Positions 1 through 8,232 of a stretch of 64,000 nucleotides of DNA are shown piece by piece. Source of the stretch: Duganella sp. 1224 (GTDB lineage Bacteria > Pseudomonadota > Gammaproteobacteria > Burkholderiales > Burkholderiaceae_D); assembly GCF_013408245.1 (NCBI RefSeq), contig NZ_JACBYS010000002.1, positions 806,001 through 870,000 of the forward strand, written 5' to 3'. The position numbers and the translations under genes are program-made. Each line of letters begins with the position of its first letter. Position 1 is the stretch's first letter. Below the pieces are notes generated by a model that saw only the letters and a program-made list of their open reading frames with translations, did no database searches and was not told where the DNA came from.

Positions 1-2
1 TC

Positions 3-1109
3 ATGCCATTTCCCGCCTTGTGGCGCCGCGCGGCGCTGTTGCTGATGGTGCTGCTATGCGCCTGCACCACACCCTACCATCCGCCGCTGGTACCGTCGGC
101 GACGTTTCCCGGATTGATCGATCTGGCCGCGCAGGCCGATGGCCGCGAGGCCGACGTGCTGCTGGTGCACGGCATCTGCACCCACGACGCCAGCTGGGCC
201 AGCGTCACCGTCGCGCAACTGGCGCGCGCGCTGAGCGACGCCACCACGACCACCACGCCCGCGACAGCCATCGTCGCGCGCAATGCCGCCGCTCCGGCCG
301 TCGACATCGTGCCCGCCACTATCGTTACGCCGGCAGGACGCCTGCGCTTTAGCGCGCTGATCTGGTCACCACTGACCAACGACCTCAAGCGCCAACTGTG
401 CTACGACCAGACCGACAAGTCCGCCCTATGTACCGACGCCCCGCCCTATCCCTACACCCGCGCGCGCCTCAACGCCCGCTTCAAGGACGGCCTGATCGAC
501 GACTGCCTGCCGGACGCGTTGATTTACCAGGGCGTGGCGCGCGACAGCATCCGCCAGCGCATGCGCGCGGCGGTCCTGCAAGTGCTGTCCGCCGCACACG
601 CCGACGTGCCGCTGGTGGTGATCGCGCACAGCATGGGCAGCAAGATCCTGTTCGACACCTTGTTGAGCATGACCGAGGAGCCAGCCGGTTCGCCGGCGGC
701 GCAACTGGCGCGGCAAGCGGTAGACCGCATGCGCTTTCTGGTGATGGCAGCCAATCAGATCCCGCTGCTGTCGCTGGCCGACCAGCAAGTGCCAGGCGCG
801 ACGCTCGCCGCCGCGCCCGACAGCCTGCAACTATTGCTGCGCCAGCGCCAGGCCAGCCAGCGCCGCGTGCCCGGCGGCAACCTGACCGTGGTAGCCTTTA
901 CCGATCCGAACGATCTGCTGTCGTACACGCTGGAGGAAAGCAAATACGCGCAGCAAGGCGTCACGGTCTACAACATCCTGGTCTCCAACGCGCCAACCTG
1001 GCTGGGCCTGCTGGAGCGGCCGGACACCGCCCACCTGGAATACCTGAGCAATCCAGACGTCGGCCGGCTGATTGCCTGCGGCCAGCCGATCAGCCGGCGC
1101 TGCAACTGA
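3..1109 (+). CDS. Lipoprotein alpha/beta hydrolase
   Basis: The 368-residue product starts with a short positive segment and a hydrophobic stretch ending in LLCAC, a plausible lipobox, so it is probably a lipoprotein. A motif VVIAHSMGSK puts the nucleophile at about Ser210 in a GxSxG-like elbow (here A-H-S-M-G), with an upstream LLVHG turn near residue 53. This is the pattern of alpha/beta hydrolases with esterase or lipase activity. The substrate cannot be told. The gene begins two bases from the window edge, so its promoter is not visible and an upstream start cannot be excluded. It converges on the nitroreductase gene with six bases between stops. Confidence 0.7.
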   Translation: MPFPALWRRAALLLMVLLCACTTPYHPPLVPSATFPGLIDLAAQADGREADVLLVHGICTHDASWASVTVAQLARALSDATTTTTPATAIVARNAAAPAVDIVPATIVTPAGRLRFSALIWSPLTNDLKRQLCYDQTDKSALCTDAPPYPYTRARLNARFKDGLIDDCLPDALIYQGVARDSIRQRMRAAVLQVLSAAHADVPLVVIAHSMGSKILFDTLLSMTEEPAGSPAAQLARQAVDRMRFLVMAANQIPLLSLADQQVPGATLAAAPDSLQLLLRQRQASQRRVPGGNLTVVAFTDPNDLLSYTLEESKYAQQGVTVYNILVSNAPTWLGLLERPDTAHLEYLSNPDVGRLIACGQPISRRCN

Positions 1110-1115
1110 ACTGCC

Positions 1116-1769
1116 TTACAGGAAGGTGAAGACCTGCTCTTCGGGCAGGCGCGACTTGGGCAACTTGGCGTTGAAGTCATCGTCGGCGTGATAGCCGAGG
1201 CTCAACACCATCAGGCTGGTCAGCCCCTTGGCATGCAGGCCGAATTCCTCATCAATGGCCTTGGTGTCGACGCCTTCCATCGGCGTGGTGTCGATGCCCA
1301 GCGTGGCGGCGGCCAGCATGCCGGCGCCCAACGCCAGATAGACCTGCTTTTCCAGCCAGTGGCTCATGTCTTTGCCCTGGAAGCGATGCTGATCGACAAA
1401 GAACTTGCGGGCCTTGGCTTGCGCGGCCTTGTCGTCGTCGGTGCGATAGCGGCCATCGCGCTGCTCCTGCGACAGCAGCAACTCCTGGTGGCCGGCATCG
1501 GCATCGACGCGGGCGCAGAACACGATCACATGGGAAGCCTGGGTAATTTTCGGGGCATTGAAGCTGTAGCCGCCCTGCGCGCCCTTGGCCACGCGGGCCT
1601 TGCCCTCCGCCGTGCTGGCAACGATGAAATGCCACGGCTGCGAATTGACCGACGACGGGCTGAGTTGCAACACACTCAATACCTGGCGGAATACGTCGTC
1701 GGGGATCTTGCGGTCTGGATTGTAAGCTTTGGTGGTGTAGCGGTTTTTTGCGGCGGTAACGATGTCCAT
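1116..1769 (-). CDS. nfsB: Oxygen-insensitive NAD(P)H nitroreductase (NfsB-like)
   Basis: Flavin (FMN) nitroreductase family. The N-terminus MDIVTAAKNRYTTKAYN and the segment LQLSPSSVNSQPWHFIV (FMN/ligand pocket) match NfsB-type enzymes, which reduce nitroaromatics and quinones with NAD(P)H as dimers. The reading frame extends 19 codons further upstream, but I chose the ATG at 1769 because AAGGA lies five bases before it; this gives 217 residues, the size of E. coli NfsB. The physiological substrate is unknown. It is divided from pmbA by about 115 bases and has the same strand. Confidence 0.85.
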   Translation of the reverse strand: MDIVTAAKNRYTTKAYNPDRKIPDDVFRQVLSVLQLSPSSVNSQPWHFIVASTAEGKARVAKGAQGGYSFNAPKITQASHVIVFCARVDADAGHQELLLSQEQRDGRYRTDDDKAAQAKARKFFVDQHRFQGKDMSHWLEKQVYLALGAGMLAAATLGIDTTPMEGVDTKAIDEEFGLHAKGLTSLMVLSLGYHADDDFNAKLPKSRLPEEQVFTFL

Positions 1770-1886
1770 ATTGTCCTTCATGTCATGTTGGCGATACAAC
1801 CTGGTGTGTATCGCCACCATTATCATGCGGCTGAAAACTTATGGCGCACGGCACCGACCTTTGGCATAGCGCAAAAGTGCAATCGC

Positions 1887-3239
1887 TTAGCTGCCGGCCA
1901 CCACCATGTTCTCGATCAGGATCGAGCCGGTCTGCTTGGTGCCGCGCACCAGCACATCGTTACCGACTGCAACGATTTGCGCCAGCATGTCCTTCATGTT
2001 GCCGGCGATGGTGATTTCCTCGACCGGATACTGGATCACGCCGTTCTCCACCCAGTAGCCGGCCGCGCCGCGCGAGTAGTCGCCGGTGACGTAGTTGGTG
2101 CCCTGCCCCATCAGCTCGGTGACCAGCAGGCCGGTGCCCATCTTGCGCAGCATGCCGGCGAAGTCATCGGCCTCGGCGGTCAGCGTCGACGTCAGCGACA
2201 GGTTGTGCGAGCCGCCGGCGTTGCCGGTGGTCTTCATGCCCAGCTTGCGCGCCGAATAGGTCGACAGGAAATAACCCTGCACCACGCCATCCTTGACTAC
2301 GTCACGCTTGACGGTGCGCACGCCCTCCTCGTCGAACGGCGCCGAACCGACCGCGCCGATGACGTGCGGGTCCTCGTGGATCTGCACATGCTTGGGCAGC
2401 ACCTGCTTGCCCAGCGAATCCAGCAGGAACGACGATTTGCGGTACAGCGCGCCGCCGGACGTCGCCTGCACGAAGGCGCCCAGCAGCCCGGCCGCCAGCG
2501 GCGCCTCGAACAGCACCGGGCAGGTGCGGGTGTCGATCGAGCGCGCGTTCAGGCGCGCCAGCGCGCGCTCGGCGGCGTAACGGCCGATCGCCTCCGGCGT
2601 CGACATCTTCGACGCGTCGCGCACCGACGAATACCAGTCGTCGCGCTGCATGTGCTTGCCCTTGCCGGCGATCGGCGCCACCGACAGCGTGTGGCGCGAA
2701 TACGGATAACCGCCGATGAAGCCGCGCGAATTGGCCGCCACGAAGTGCGACTGCTGCACGTGCACGCCGGCGCCTTCCGAATTGGTCACGCGCGGATCGA
2801 CGGCAAACGCCGCCGCCTCGGCGCGCTGCGCCAGCGCCACCGCGTCGGCGGTCGAGATATCCCATGGGTAGAACAGTTGCAGGTCGCGCGGATGCAGCTC
2901 CAGCTGATCCTCGTCGGCCAGGCCGGCGCAATCGTCATCGGCAGTGAAGCGGGCGATGTTGTAGGCCGCTTCCACGGTCGCCTTCAGCGCCGCCGGCGAA
3001 AAGTCCGAGGTCGAGGCATTGCCGCGGCGCTGGCCGATGAACACGGTCACGCCCATGCCCTTGTCTTTATTCTGCTCGATGGTCTCGATCTGGCTCTTGC
3101 GCACCGACACCGACAGGCCGCTGCCCTCGCTGATTTCGACGGCGCAATCGCTCGCGCCCTGGGCTTTCGCATAGCCCAGCACATCGCGTGCGAGCTGCTT
3201 CAACTGGTCCTGGGTGTGGGTAAAATGGGTATCGCTCAT
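1887..3239 (-). CDS. pmbA: Metalloprotease PmbA/TldE
   Basis: PmbA (TldE) is the non-catalytic partner of TldD in a heterodimeric zinc protease that processes peptides such as microcins and CcdA. The sequence is typical of the family over its whole length: YPWDISTADAV, RDDWYSSVRD, GGALYRKSSFLLDSLG and GYFLSTYSARKLGMKTTGNAGG. The ATG at 3239 gives 450 residues, the usual length; a start 13 codons upstream is possible but not needed, and GAAGAAA precedes the chosen ATG. No tldD is visible in the window. The gene is divergent from yjgA, an arrangement common in betaproteobacteria. Confidence 0.92.
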   Translation of the reverse strand: MSDTHFTHTQDQLKQLARDVLGYAKAQGASDCAVEISEGSGLSVSVRKSQIETIEQNKDKGMGVTVFIGQRRGNASTSDFSPAALKATVEAAYNIARFTADDDCAGLADEDQLELHPRDLQLFYPWDISTADAVALAQRAEAAAFAVDPRVTNSEGAGVHVQQSHFVAANSRGFIGGYPYSRHTLSVAPIAGKGKHMQRDDWYSSVRDASKMSTPEAIGRYAAERALARLNARSIDTRTCPVLFEAPLAAGLLGAFVQATSGGALYRKSSFLLDSLGKQVLPKHVQIHEDPHVIGAVGSAPFDEEGVRTVKRDVVKDGVVQGYFLSTYSARKLGMKTTGNAGGSHNLSLTSTLTAEADDFAGMLRKMGTGLLVTELMGQGTNYVTGDYSRGAAGYWVENGVIQYPVEEITIAGNMKDMLAQIVAVGNDVLVRGTKQTGSILIENMVVAGS

Positions 3240-3333
3240 GGGCTGTTTTCTTCGGGTGGCCACTAAAACAGTTATCATAGCAGTCGTTTACAGTTTAAGG
3301 GCGCAGCCAAGCGCCCGCAGGAAAGTTGATATT

Positions 3334-3951
3334 ATGGTAAATCCCAACCGCAGCGGCGGCGGCGTCGGCTTCAGCTCGGCCGAATTCGAAGACGAATACG
3401 AACGCCCTTCCAAATCCGAAATGAAGCGCCAATCGGACGCGCTGCAAAAACTCGGCAAGGAACTGGTCGAGGCCCCGCGCGACCGCGTGAAAAAAGTGCC
3501 GATGCCGGAAGACGTCCTGGACGCCATCCTCGAATGCCAGAACATTACCAACCACGAGGGCCGTCGGCGCCAGATGCAGTTCATCGGCAAGAAGATGCGC
3601 ACGCTGGACGAGGCCGAAGTGGCCGCCATCCAGAAGGCCATCGACAGCTGGAAAGGCGGCTCCAAGGCGGAAACCGCCGCCATGCACGCGCTGGAACGCC
3701 GCCGCGAGAAGCTGCTGGCCGACGACAACGCCCTGACCGCGCTGCTGAGCGAAGCGCCGCACCTCGACGTGCAGCACCTGCGCACGCTGATCCGCAACGC
3801 CCGCAAGGAACAGGCCGAGAACAAGCCGCCCAAGGCCTACCGCGAAATCTTCCAGATCCTCAAGCAGCTGGAAGCTGACAAGCACAAGGCCGCCGCCGGC
3901 GATGATGCCGACGCCGACGCCGACGACGGTCACGAAGACGATGACGAATAA
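3334..3951 (+). CDS. yjgA: Ribosome-associated protein YjgA/DarP (DUF615)
   Basis: The 205-residue product is a highly charged helical protein with the DUF615 pattern (SKSEMKRQ, ALQKLGKELV, ALLSEAPHLDVQHLRTLIRNARKEQ, AYREIFQILK). DarP/YjgA binds late 50S precursors and helps ribosome assembly. The frame is open upstream, but AGGAAAG stands eight bases before the ATG at 3334 and homology begins there. The C-terminus is a short Asp/His/Glu-rich tail beyond the family core. Its stop overlaps the mogA start, so the two are probably translated together. Confidence 0.88.
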   Translation: MVNPNRSGGGVGFSSAEFEDEYERPSKSEMKRQSDALQKLGKELVEAPRDRVKKVPMPEDVLDAILECQNITNHEGRRRQMQFIGKKMRTLDEAEVAAIQKAIDSWKGGSKAETAAMHALERRREKLLADDNALTALLSEAPHLDVQHLRTLIRNARKEQAENKPPKAYREIFQILKQLEADKHKAAAGDDADADADDGHEDDDE

Positions 3952-4561
3952 CGCCGCAGCGCCGCTGCTGGTCGGCCTGGTCTCGATCTCCGACCGCGCC
4001 AGCGGCGGCGTCTACCAGGACCAGGGCATACCGGCATTGCAGGAGTGGCTGGCGCGCGCGCTGACCACCCCGTTCGAGGTCGAAACCCGCCTGATCGCCG
4101 ACGAGCAGCCGCAGATCGAAGCCACGCTGATCGAGCTGGCCGACGTCGCCCGCTGCCACCTGATCCTGACCACCGGTGGCACCGGGCCGTCGCGCCGCGA
4201 CGTCACGCCGGAAGCCACCAAGGCGGTCGGCACCAAGGAGATGCCCGGCTTCGGCGAACAGATGCGCCAGATCAGCCTGCACTTCGTACCGACCGCGATC
4301 CTGTCGCGCCAGACCGCCGTGATCCGCGAAAGCGCCGATCACGCGGCGCTGATCATCAACCTGCCCGGCCAGCCCAAGGCCATCGCCGAAACGCTGGGCG
4401 GCCTGAAGGACGCCGACGGCGCCACGCTGGTGGGCGGCATTTTCGCTGCCGTGCCCTACTGCGTCGACCTGATCGGCGGCCCGTACATGGAAACCGATCC
4501 GGCCGTGTGCAAGGCCTTCCGCCCCAAATCCGCCATTCGCCCCGCCCAAGGACAAGCATGA
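3941..4561 (+). CDS. mogA: Molybdopterin adenylyltransferase MogA
   Basis: MoCF/MogA domain protein of 206 residues that activates molybdopterin by adenylylation before molybdenum insertion. Diagnostic segments are LVGLVSISDRAS near the N-terminus, ILTTGGTGPSRRDVTPEAT (the GGTG phosphate-binding loop) and IINLPGQPKAI. I use the ATG at 3941, which overlaps the yjgA stop codon; an in-frame ATG lies 13 codons upstream inside yjgA but would add a low-complexity Thr/Pro segment. The stop overlaps the next gene's ATG by four bases (ATGA), so yjgA, mogA and the esterase form one coupled transcript. Confidence 0.9.
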   Translation: MTNNAAAPLLVGLVSISDRASGGVYQDQGIPALQEWLARALTTPFEVETRLIADEQPQIEATLIELADVARCHLILTTGGTGPSRRDVTPEATKAVGTKEMPGFGEQMRQISLHFVPTAILSRQTAVIRESADHAALIINLPGQPKAIAETLGGLKDADGATLVGGIFAAVPYCVDLIGGPYMETDPAVCKAFRPKSAIRPAQGQA

Positions 4562-5226
4562 GCCAACTGCTGCAAACGATCGAAAAAGAAACCGGCGCCA
4601 ACCCGACCGTCTCCATCATCTGGATGCACGGCCTGGGCGCCGACGCCAACGACTTCGTGCCGATGCTGCACGAGCTGGACTTCACCGGCCTGCCGGCGAT
4701 CCGCTTCATCTTCCCGAATGCCGAGACCATGCCGGTGACCATCAACGGCGGCTACGTCATGCGTTCGTGGTACGACATCGTGCACACCGACCTGGGTCGT
4801 CAGGAAGACGAAGCCGGCCTGCGCGCCTCGCAATTGAAAGTGGAAGCGCTGATCGCGCGGGAAAACGCGCGCGGCATTCCGAACGAGCGCATCATCCTGG
4901 CCGGCTTCTCGCAGGGCTGCGCGATGACGCTGCAAACGGGGCTGCGCCAGAAGAGCAAGCTGGCCGGCATGCTGTGTTTGTCGGGCTACCTGCCGATCGC
5001 CGCCAAGGCGGCGGACGAGCACACGGCGGAAAGCAAGGCCACGCCGATCTTCATGGCGCATGGCCGCATGGACCCGGTGGTGCAACTGCCACGCGCCACC
5101 GCCTCGCGCGACCTGCTGGTGGCATGGGGCTACCAGGTGGAATGGCACGACTACCCGATGCAGCACTCGCTGTGCCAAGAGGAAGTAGACGACATCAGCG
5201 CCTGGCTCAAGCGCACCCTCGGCTAA
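4558..5226 (+). CDS. Carboxylesterase/phospholipase family alpha/beta hydrolase
   Basis: A 222-residue abhydrolase_2 protein. It shows WMHGLGADANDF (oxyanion region), GGYVMRSWYDI, the nucleophile elbow AGFSQGCAM (Ser in GxSxG), and late Asp and His (HGRMDPVV, PMQHSLC). The family contains broad carboxylesterases and acyl-protein thioesterases; the substrate is not evident. The start ATG at 4558 sits in the mogA stop, with AAGGACAAGC before it, so it is the third gene of a coupled set. A 30-bp palindrome follows 27 bases after its stop. Confidence 0.87.
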   Translation: MSQLLQTIEKETGANPTVSIIWMHGLGADANDFVPMLHELDFTGLPAIRFIFPNAETMPVTINGGYVMRSWYDIVHTDLGRQEDEAGLRASQLKVEALIARENARGIPNERIILAGFSQGCAMTLQTGLRQKSKLAGMLCLSGYLPIAAKAADEHTAESKATPIFMAHGRMDPVVQLPRATASRDLLVAWGYQVEWHDYPMQHSLCQEEVDDISAWLKRTLG

Positions 5227-5253
5227 AACCCCACCCCGCACGGCGGCACACCG

Positions 5254-5283
5254 GGGGTCTGACCCCGTACGGGGTCAGACCCC
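5254..5283. repeat. 30-bp perfect palindrome, copy 1
   Basis: Each half is GGGGTCTGACCCC or its complement around a central GTAC. The whole 30 bases equal their own reverse complement, and each half can also fold by itself (GGGGT against ACCCC). It stands between the convergent ends of the esterase gene and the CMD-family gene. Identical copies lie at 7296-7325 and 12529-12558. It behaves like a REP-type dispersed repeat and could stop or stabilise transcripts. Confidence 0.9.
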
Positions 5284-5307
5284 AGCCTCTCCGGGTTAAA
5301 ACGCCGC

Positions 5308-5862
5308 TCAATCAGGCAATGGCAAAGCGGACGACGGCGGCACCGCCGTCTGCGCCGCGTTCATCACCATGGCCAGAAACGTGTAATAGCCGTTAATGCC
5401 CATCAAATCCACCACCCCCTGCTCCCCGAACGCCGCCAGCGCCGCCGCGTAGGTCGCATCGTCCACCCGCTGCCGCTGATGCAGCTGCACGCAAAAGTCA
5501 TACACCAGCGCCTCATCCTCCAGCGCAAACGCCGGCCGCGCGCGCGCCGCGATGGCCGCGATCACCTCCTCGCCAACGCCATCATCGCGCGCGATCGGCG
5601 CATGAATCGCCCACTCCACCTGCTGGCTCCACTGCCGCGCCGTCACCAGGATGGCCAGCTCCGTCAGCCGCGTGCCGATGGCCGACCGATAGCGCAGATA
5701 CTCGCCCATCCGCTGCGCCGCCGCCATCAGCTCGGGCGAGCGTATCAACGGCACAAACGGCCCATACAGCGCCCCGCGCGGCCCGTCGATCACCGCCTGC
5801 GCCGCCACCTGCTGCGCCGCCGTCATATCGGCAAACGCAATCGGCCCCAGTCGATCCTCCAT
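5308..5862 (-). CDS. Carboxymuconolactone decarboxylase family protein
   Basis: A 184-residue all-helical protein with the CMD/AhpD-like layout: RYRSAIGTRLTELAILVTARQWSQQVEWAIH near the middle and VDLMGINGYYTFLAMVMNA at the end. The AhpD CxxC pair is absent (Q and E stand in its place), so it belongs with the gamma-carboxymuconolactone-decarboxylase-like, non-peroxidase branch; no specific reaction can be given. The reading frame starts earlier, but GGGAGG lies seven bases before the ATG at 5862. It is divergent from the aminotransferase at 5961. Confidence 0.75.
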   Translation of the reverse strand: MEDRLGPIAFADMTAAQQVAAQAVIDGPRGALYGPFVPLIRSPELMAAAQRMGEYLRYRSAIGTRLTELAILVTARQWSQQVEWAIHAPIARDDGVGEEVIAAIAARARPAFALEDEALVYDFCVQLHQRQRVDDATYAAALAAFGEQGVVDLMGINGYYTFLAMVMNAAQTAVPPSSALPLPD

Positions 5863-5960
5863 GCTGCCTCCCTCAAAGACCTCATCATGGCATACATCAA
5901 AAAGCCCGCGCCAAAATCCGGCTATCGTCGGCAGTCTGCACCTCGCCACGAAAGGACGCC

Positions 5961-7304
5961 ATGAGCCACATCATCCACCGCAACCTGCGCCGGCCGCCGC
6001 CGGTGGCCGCCCACGCCGCCGGCATCACCGTCACCGACACCGCCGGCCGCACCTATCTGGACGCCAGCGGCGGCGCCGCCGTCTCCTCGCTCGGCCACGC
6101 CCATCCCGACGTGCTGGCCGCCATGCATGCCCAGATCGACCGCAACGCCTACAGCCACACCGCCTTCTTCACCAGCGACGCCGCCGAGGAACTGGCCGCG
6201 CACCTCGCCGGCCACGCCCCCGGCGACCTCGATCAGGTCTACCTCGTCTCCGGCGGCTCGGAAGCCATGGAAACCGCGCTCAAACTCGCCCGCCAATACT
6301 GGCTCGAAGCTGGCCAGCCGCAGCGCGCCACCTTTATCGGCCGGCGTCAGAGCTACCACGGCAACACCCTCGGCGCGCTGGCCGTCGGCGGCAACGAGTG
6401 GCGCCGCCAGCCCTTCGCGCCGCTGCTGGTCGACGTGCCGCGTGTATCGCCCTGCTACGAATACCGCGAACGCGCCGCCGACCAAAGCACGCCGGCCTAC
6501 ACCGCCGCCCTGCTGCGGGAGCTGGAGGACGCCATCCTTGCCACCGGCCCGGAAAAGATCATCGGCTTCGTCGCCGAAACCGTGGTCGGCGCCACCGCCG
6601 GCGCGGTGCCGCCCACGCCCGGCTACTGGCGCGGCGTGCGCGCAGTGTGCGACCGATACGGCCTGCTGCTGATACTCGATGAAGTCATGTGCGGCATGGG
6701 CCGCACCGGCACGCTGTACGCGTTTGAGCAGGACGGCATCGTGCCCGACCTGGTGGTATTGGGCAAAGGCCTGGGCGCCGGCTACCAGCCGATCGGCGCC
6801 GTGCTGGCGCGCGCGCCCATCGTGGAGCGCCTGCGCGACGGCAGCGGCGCCTTCCAGCACGGCCACACCTACATGGGCCACCCGGTGGCGGCCGCCGCCG
6901 CGCTGGCGGTGCAAAAAGTGATACAGCGCGACGGCCTGACGGAGGTCGTCACCGCGCGCGGCAAGGCGCTGCGCACGATGCTGCAAGACGCCTTCGGCCA
7001 GCACTCGCAGGTGGGCGACATCCGCGGCCGCGGGCTGTTGATAGGACTGGAACTGGTGGCCGACCGCGCCAGCAAAGCGCCGTTCGACCCGGCGCGGCGG
7101 CTGTACGCCATCATCAAGGACGAAGCCATGGCGCGCGGCCTGATGATCTACCCGATGGGCGGCACGATCGACGGGCGGCAGGGCGACCACATTCTGCTGG
7201 CCCCCCCCTTCATCGCCACCGAGGCGGACCTCGGCGAAATCACCCACCGCTTGTCAGAAACGCTGTCCGCCGCGCTGAACCCCGCCACCGCACGAGGGGT
7301 CTGA
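5961..7304 (+). CDS. Class III PLP-dependent aminotransferase
   Basis: A 447-residue fold-type I aminotransferase. Visible features are YLDASGGAAVSSLGHAHPDV at the N-terminus, YLVSGGSEAMETALKLARQY (PLP phosphate site), LLILDEVMCGMGRTG (the DE of the cofactor site), and VVLGKGLGAGYQPIGAV with the Schiff-base Lys, followed by HGHTYMGHPVA. It resembles the omega-amino-acid/diaminobutyrate-type group; the amino donor cannot be assigned. AAAGGACGCC precedes the ATG. The last three codons and the stop lie inside the second copy of the 30-bp palindrome, so the C-terminus ends Arg-Gly-Val by repeat sequence. Confidence 0.85.
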   Translation: MSHIIHRNLRRPPPVAAHAAGITVTDTAGRTYLDASGGAAVSSLGHAHPDVLAAMHAQIDRNAYSHTAFFTSDAAEELAAHLAGHAPGDLDQVYLVSGGSEAMETALKLARQYWLEAGQPQRATFIGRRQSYHGNTLGALAVGGNEWRRQPFAPLLVDVPRVSPCYEYRERAADQSTPAYTAALLRELEDAILATGPEKIIGFVAETVVGATAGAVPPTPGYWRGVRAVCDRYGLLLILDEVMCGMGRTGTLYAFEQDGIVPDLVVLGKGLGAGYQPIGAVLARAPIVERLRDGSGAFQHGHTYMGHPVAAAAALAVQKVIQRDGLTEVVTARGKALRTMLQDAFGQHSQVGDIRGRGLLIGLELVADRASKAPFDPARRLYAIIKDEAMARGLMIYPMGGTIDGRQGDHILLAPPFIATEADLGEITHRLSETLSAALNPATARGV

Positions 7305-7325
7305 CCCCGTACGGGGTCAGACCCC
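7296..7325. repeat. 30-bp perfect palindrome, copy 2 (supplies a stop codon)
   Basis: Same sequence as the copies at 5254 and 12529. Here the repeat overlaps the aminotransferase gene: its bases encode the last two residues Gly-Val and provide the TGA at 7302-7304. It lies between the convergent 3' ends of the aminotransferase and the FAH-family gene. Confidence 0.9.
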
Positions 7326-7346
7326 GCGACGGAACGACGTGCGGGT

Positions 7347-8198
7347 TTAGCGCGCGCGCCAGCTGATCACTTCCTGCTGCTGCTCGCCCAGGCCCGCAAT
7401 CCCCAGGCGCATCACATCCCCCTTCTTCAGGAAGCGCTGCGGCTTGCGGCCCATGCCCACGCCCGGCGGCGTGCCGGTGGCGATCACGTCGCCCGGCTCC
7501 AGCGTCATGAACTTGGACAGATAGCTGACAATCTGCGCCACCGTGAAAATCATGGTCGAGGTATTCCCGGTCTGCATGCGCTTGCCGTTCACCTCCAGGT
7601 ACAGGTCCAGATCCTGCACGTCATAGATATCCTCCGGCGTCACCAGCCACGGGCCGACCGGGCCAAAGGTATCGCAGCCCTTGCCCTTGTCCCATTGGCC
7701 GCCGCGCTCCAGCTGATACTCGCGCTCCGACACATCATTGACCACCGTATAACCGGCGATGAACTTGTGCGCATCCGCCTCGCTCACATACTGCGCGCGC
7801 GCGCCGATGACGATGCCCAGCTCCACCTCCCAGTCGGTCTTCTTGGACCCTTGCGGCAGCATCACCGGATCATCCGGGCCGCTCAGCGCGGAAATCGCCT
7901 TCAGGAAAACGATCGGCTCCTTGGGCGCCGCCATGCCGGCTTCCGCCGCGTGGTCCGAGTAATTGAGGCCGATGCAAATGAACTTGCCCACCCGCGCCAC
8001 CGGCACGCCAAAGCGCGGATTGCCACGCACCAGCGGCAGCGATGACTGCGCAATCTTCTCCAGCTTGCGCAGCGACTTGGGCGCCAGCGCCGTCGCGTCC
8101 ACATCGGCGATCACGCCGGACAGGTCGCGCAGCTTGCCCTCGTCATCGATCAAGCCTGGTTTCTCTTTGCCTGGACGGCCGTAACGTACGAGTCGCAT
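7347..8198 (-). CDS. Fumarylacetoacetate hydrolase family protein
   Basis: A 283-residue FAH-superfamily enzyme. The C-terminal catalytic domain has FICIGLNYSDHAAE, the metal-binding acidic run KTDWEVELGIVIG, the DVSEREYQ motif, GPWLVTPEDI and MTLEPGDVIATGTPPGVG. Family members cleave C-C bonds of beta-diketo or 2-oxo acids (5-oxopent-3-ene-tricarboxylate, fumarylpyruvate, 2-keto-3-deoxy acids). GAGGATG precedes the ATG. It is the last gene of a minus-strand run with kamA, an MFS transporter and a dioxygenase (gaps 12, 7 and 34 bases), so an operon is likely, but no pathway linking all four is recognised. Confidence 0.85.
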   Translation of the reverse strand: MRLVRYGRPGKEKPGLIDDEGKLRDLSGVIADVDATALAPKSLRKLEKIAQSSLPLVRGNPRFGVPVARVGKFICIGLNYSDHAAEAGMAAPKEPIVFLKAISALSGPDDPVMLPQGSKKTDWEVELGIVIGARAQYVSEADAHKFIAGYTVVNDVSEREYQLERGGQWDKGKGCDTFGPVGPWLVTPEDIYDVQDLDLYLEVNGKRMQTGNTSTMIFTVAQIVSYLSKFMTLEPGDVIATGTPPGVGMGRKPQRFLKKGDVMRLGIAGLGEQQQEVISWRAR

Positions 8199-8232
8199 CT
8201 ATCATCCTCAGTAAAAATAAGTCACGCTTATT

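Noticed and set aside
1188..3266. 692-codon plus-strand frame across nfsB and pmbA
   Set aside because: Antisense shadow with His/Arg/Gln-rich composition; both minus-strand genes are clear family members.
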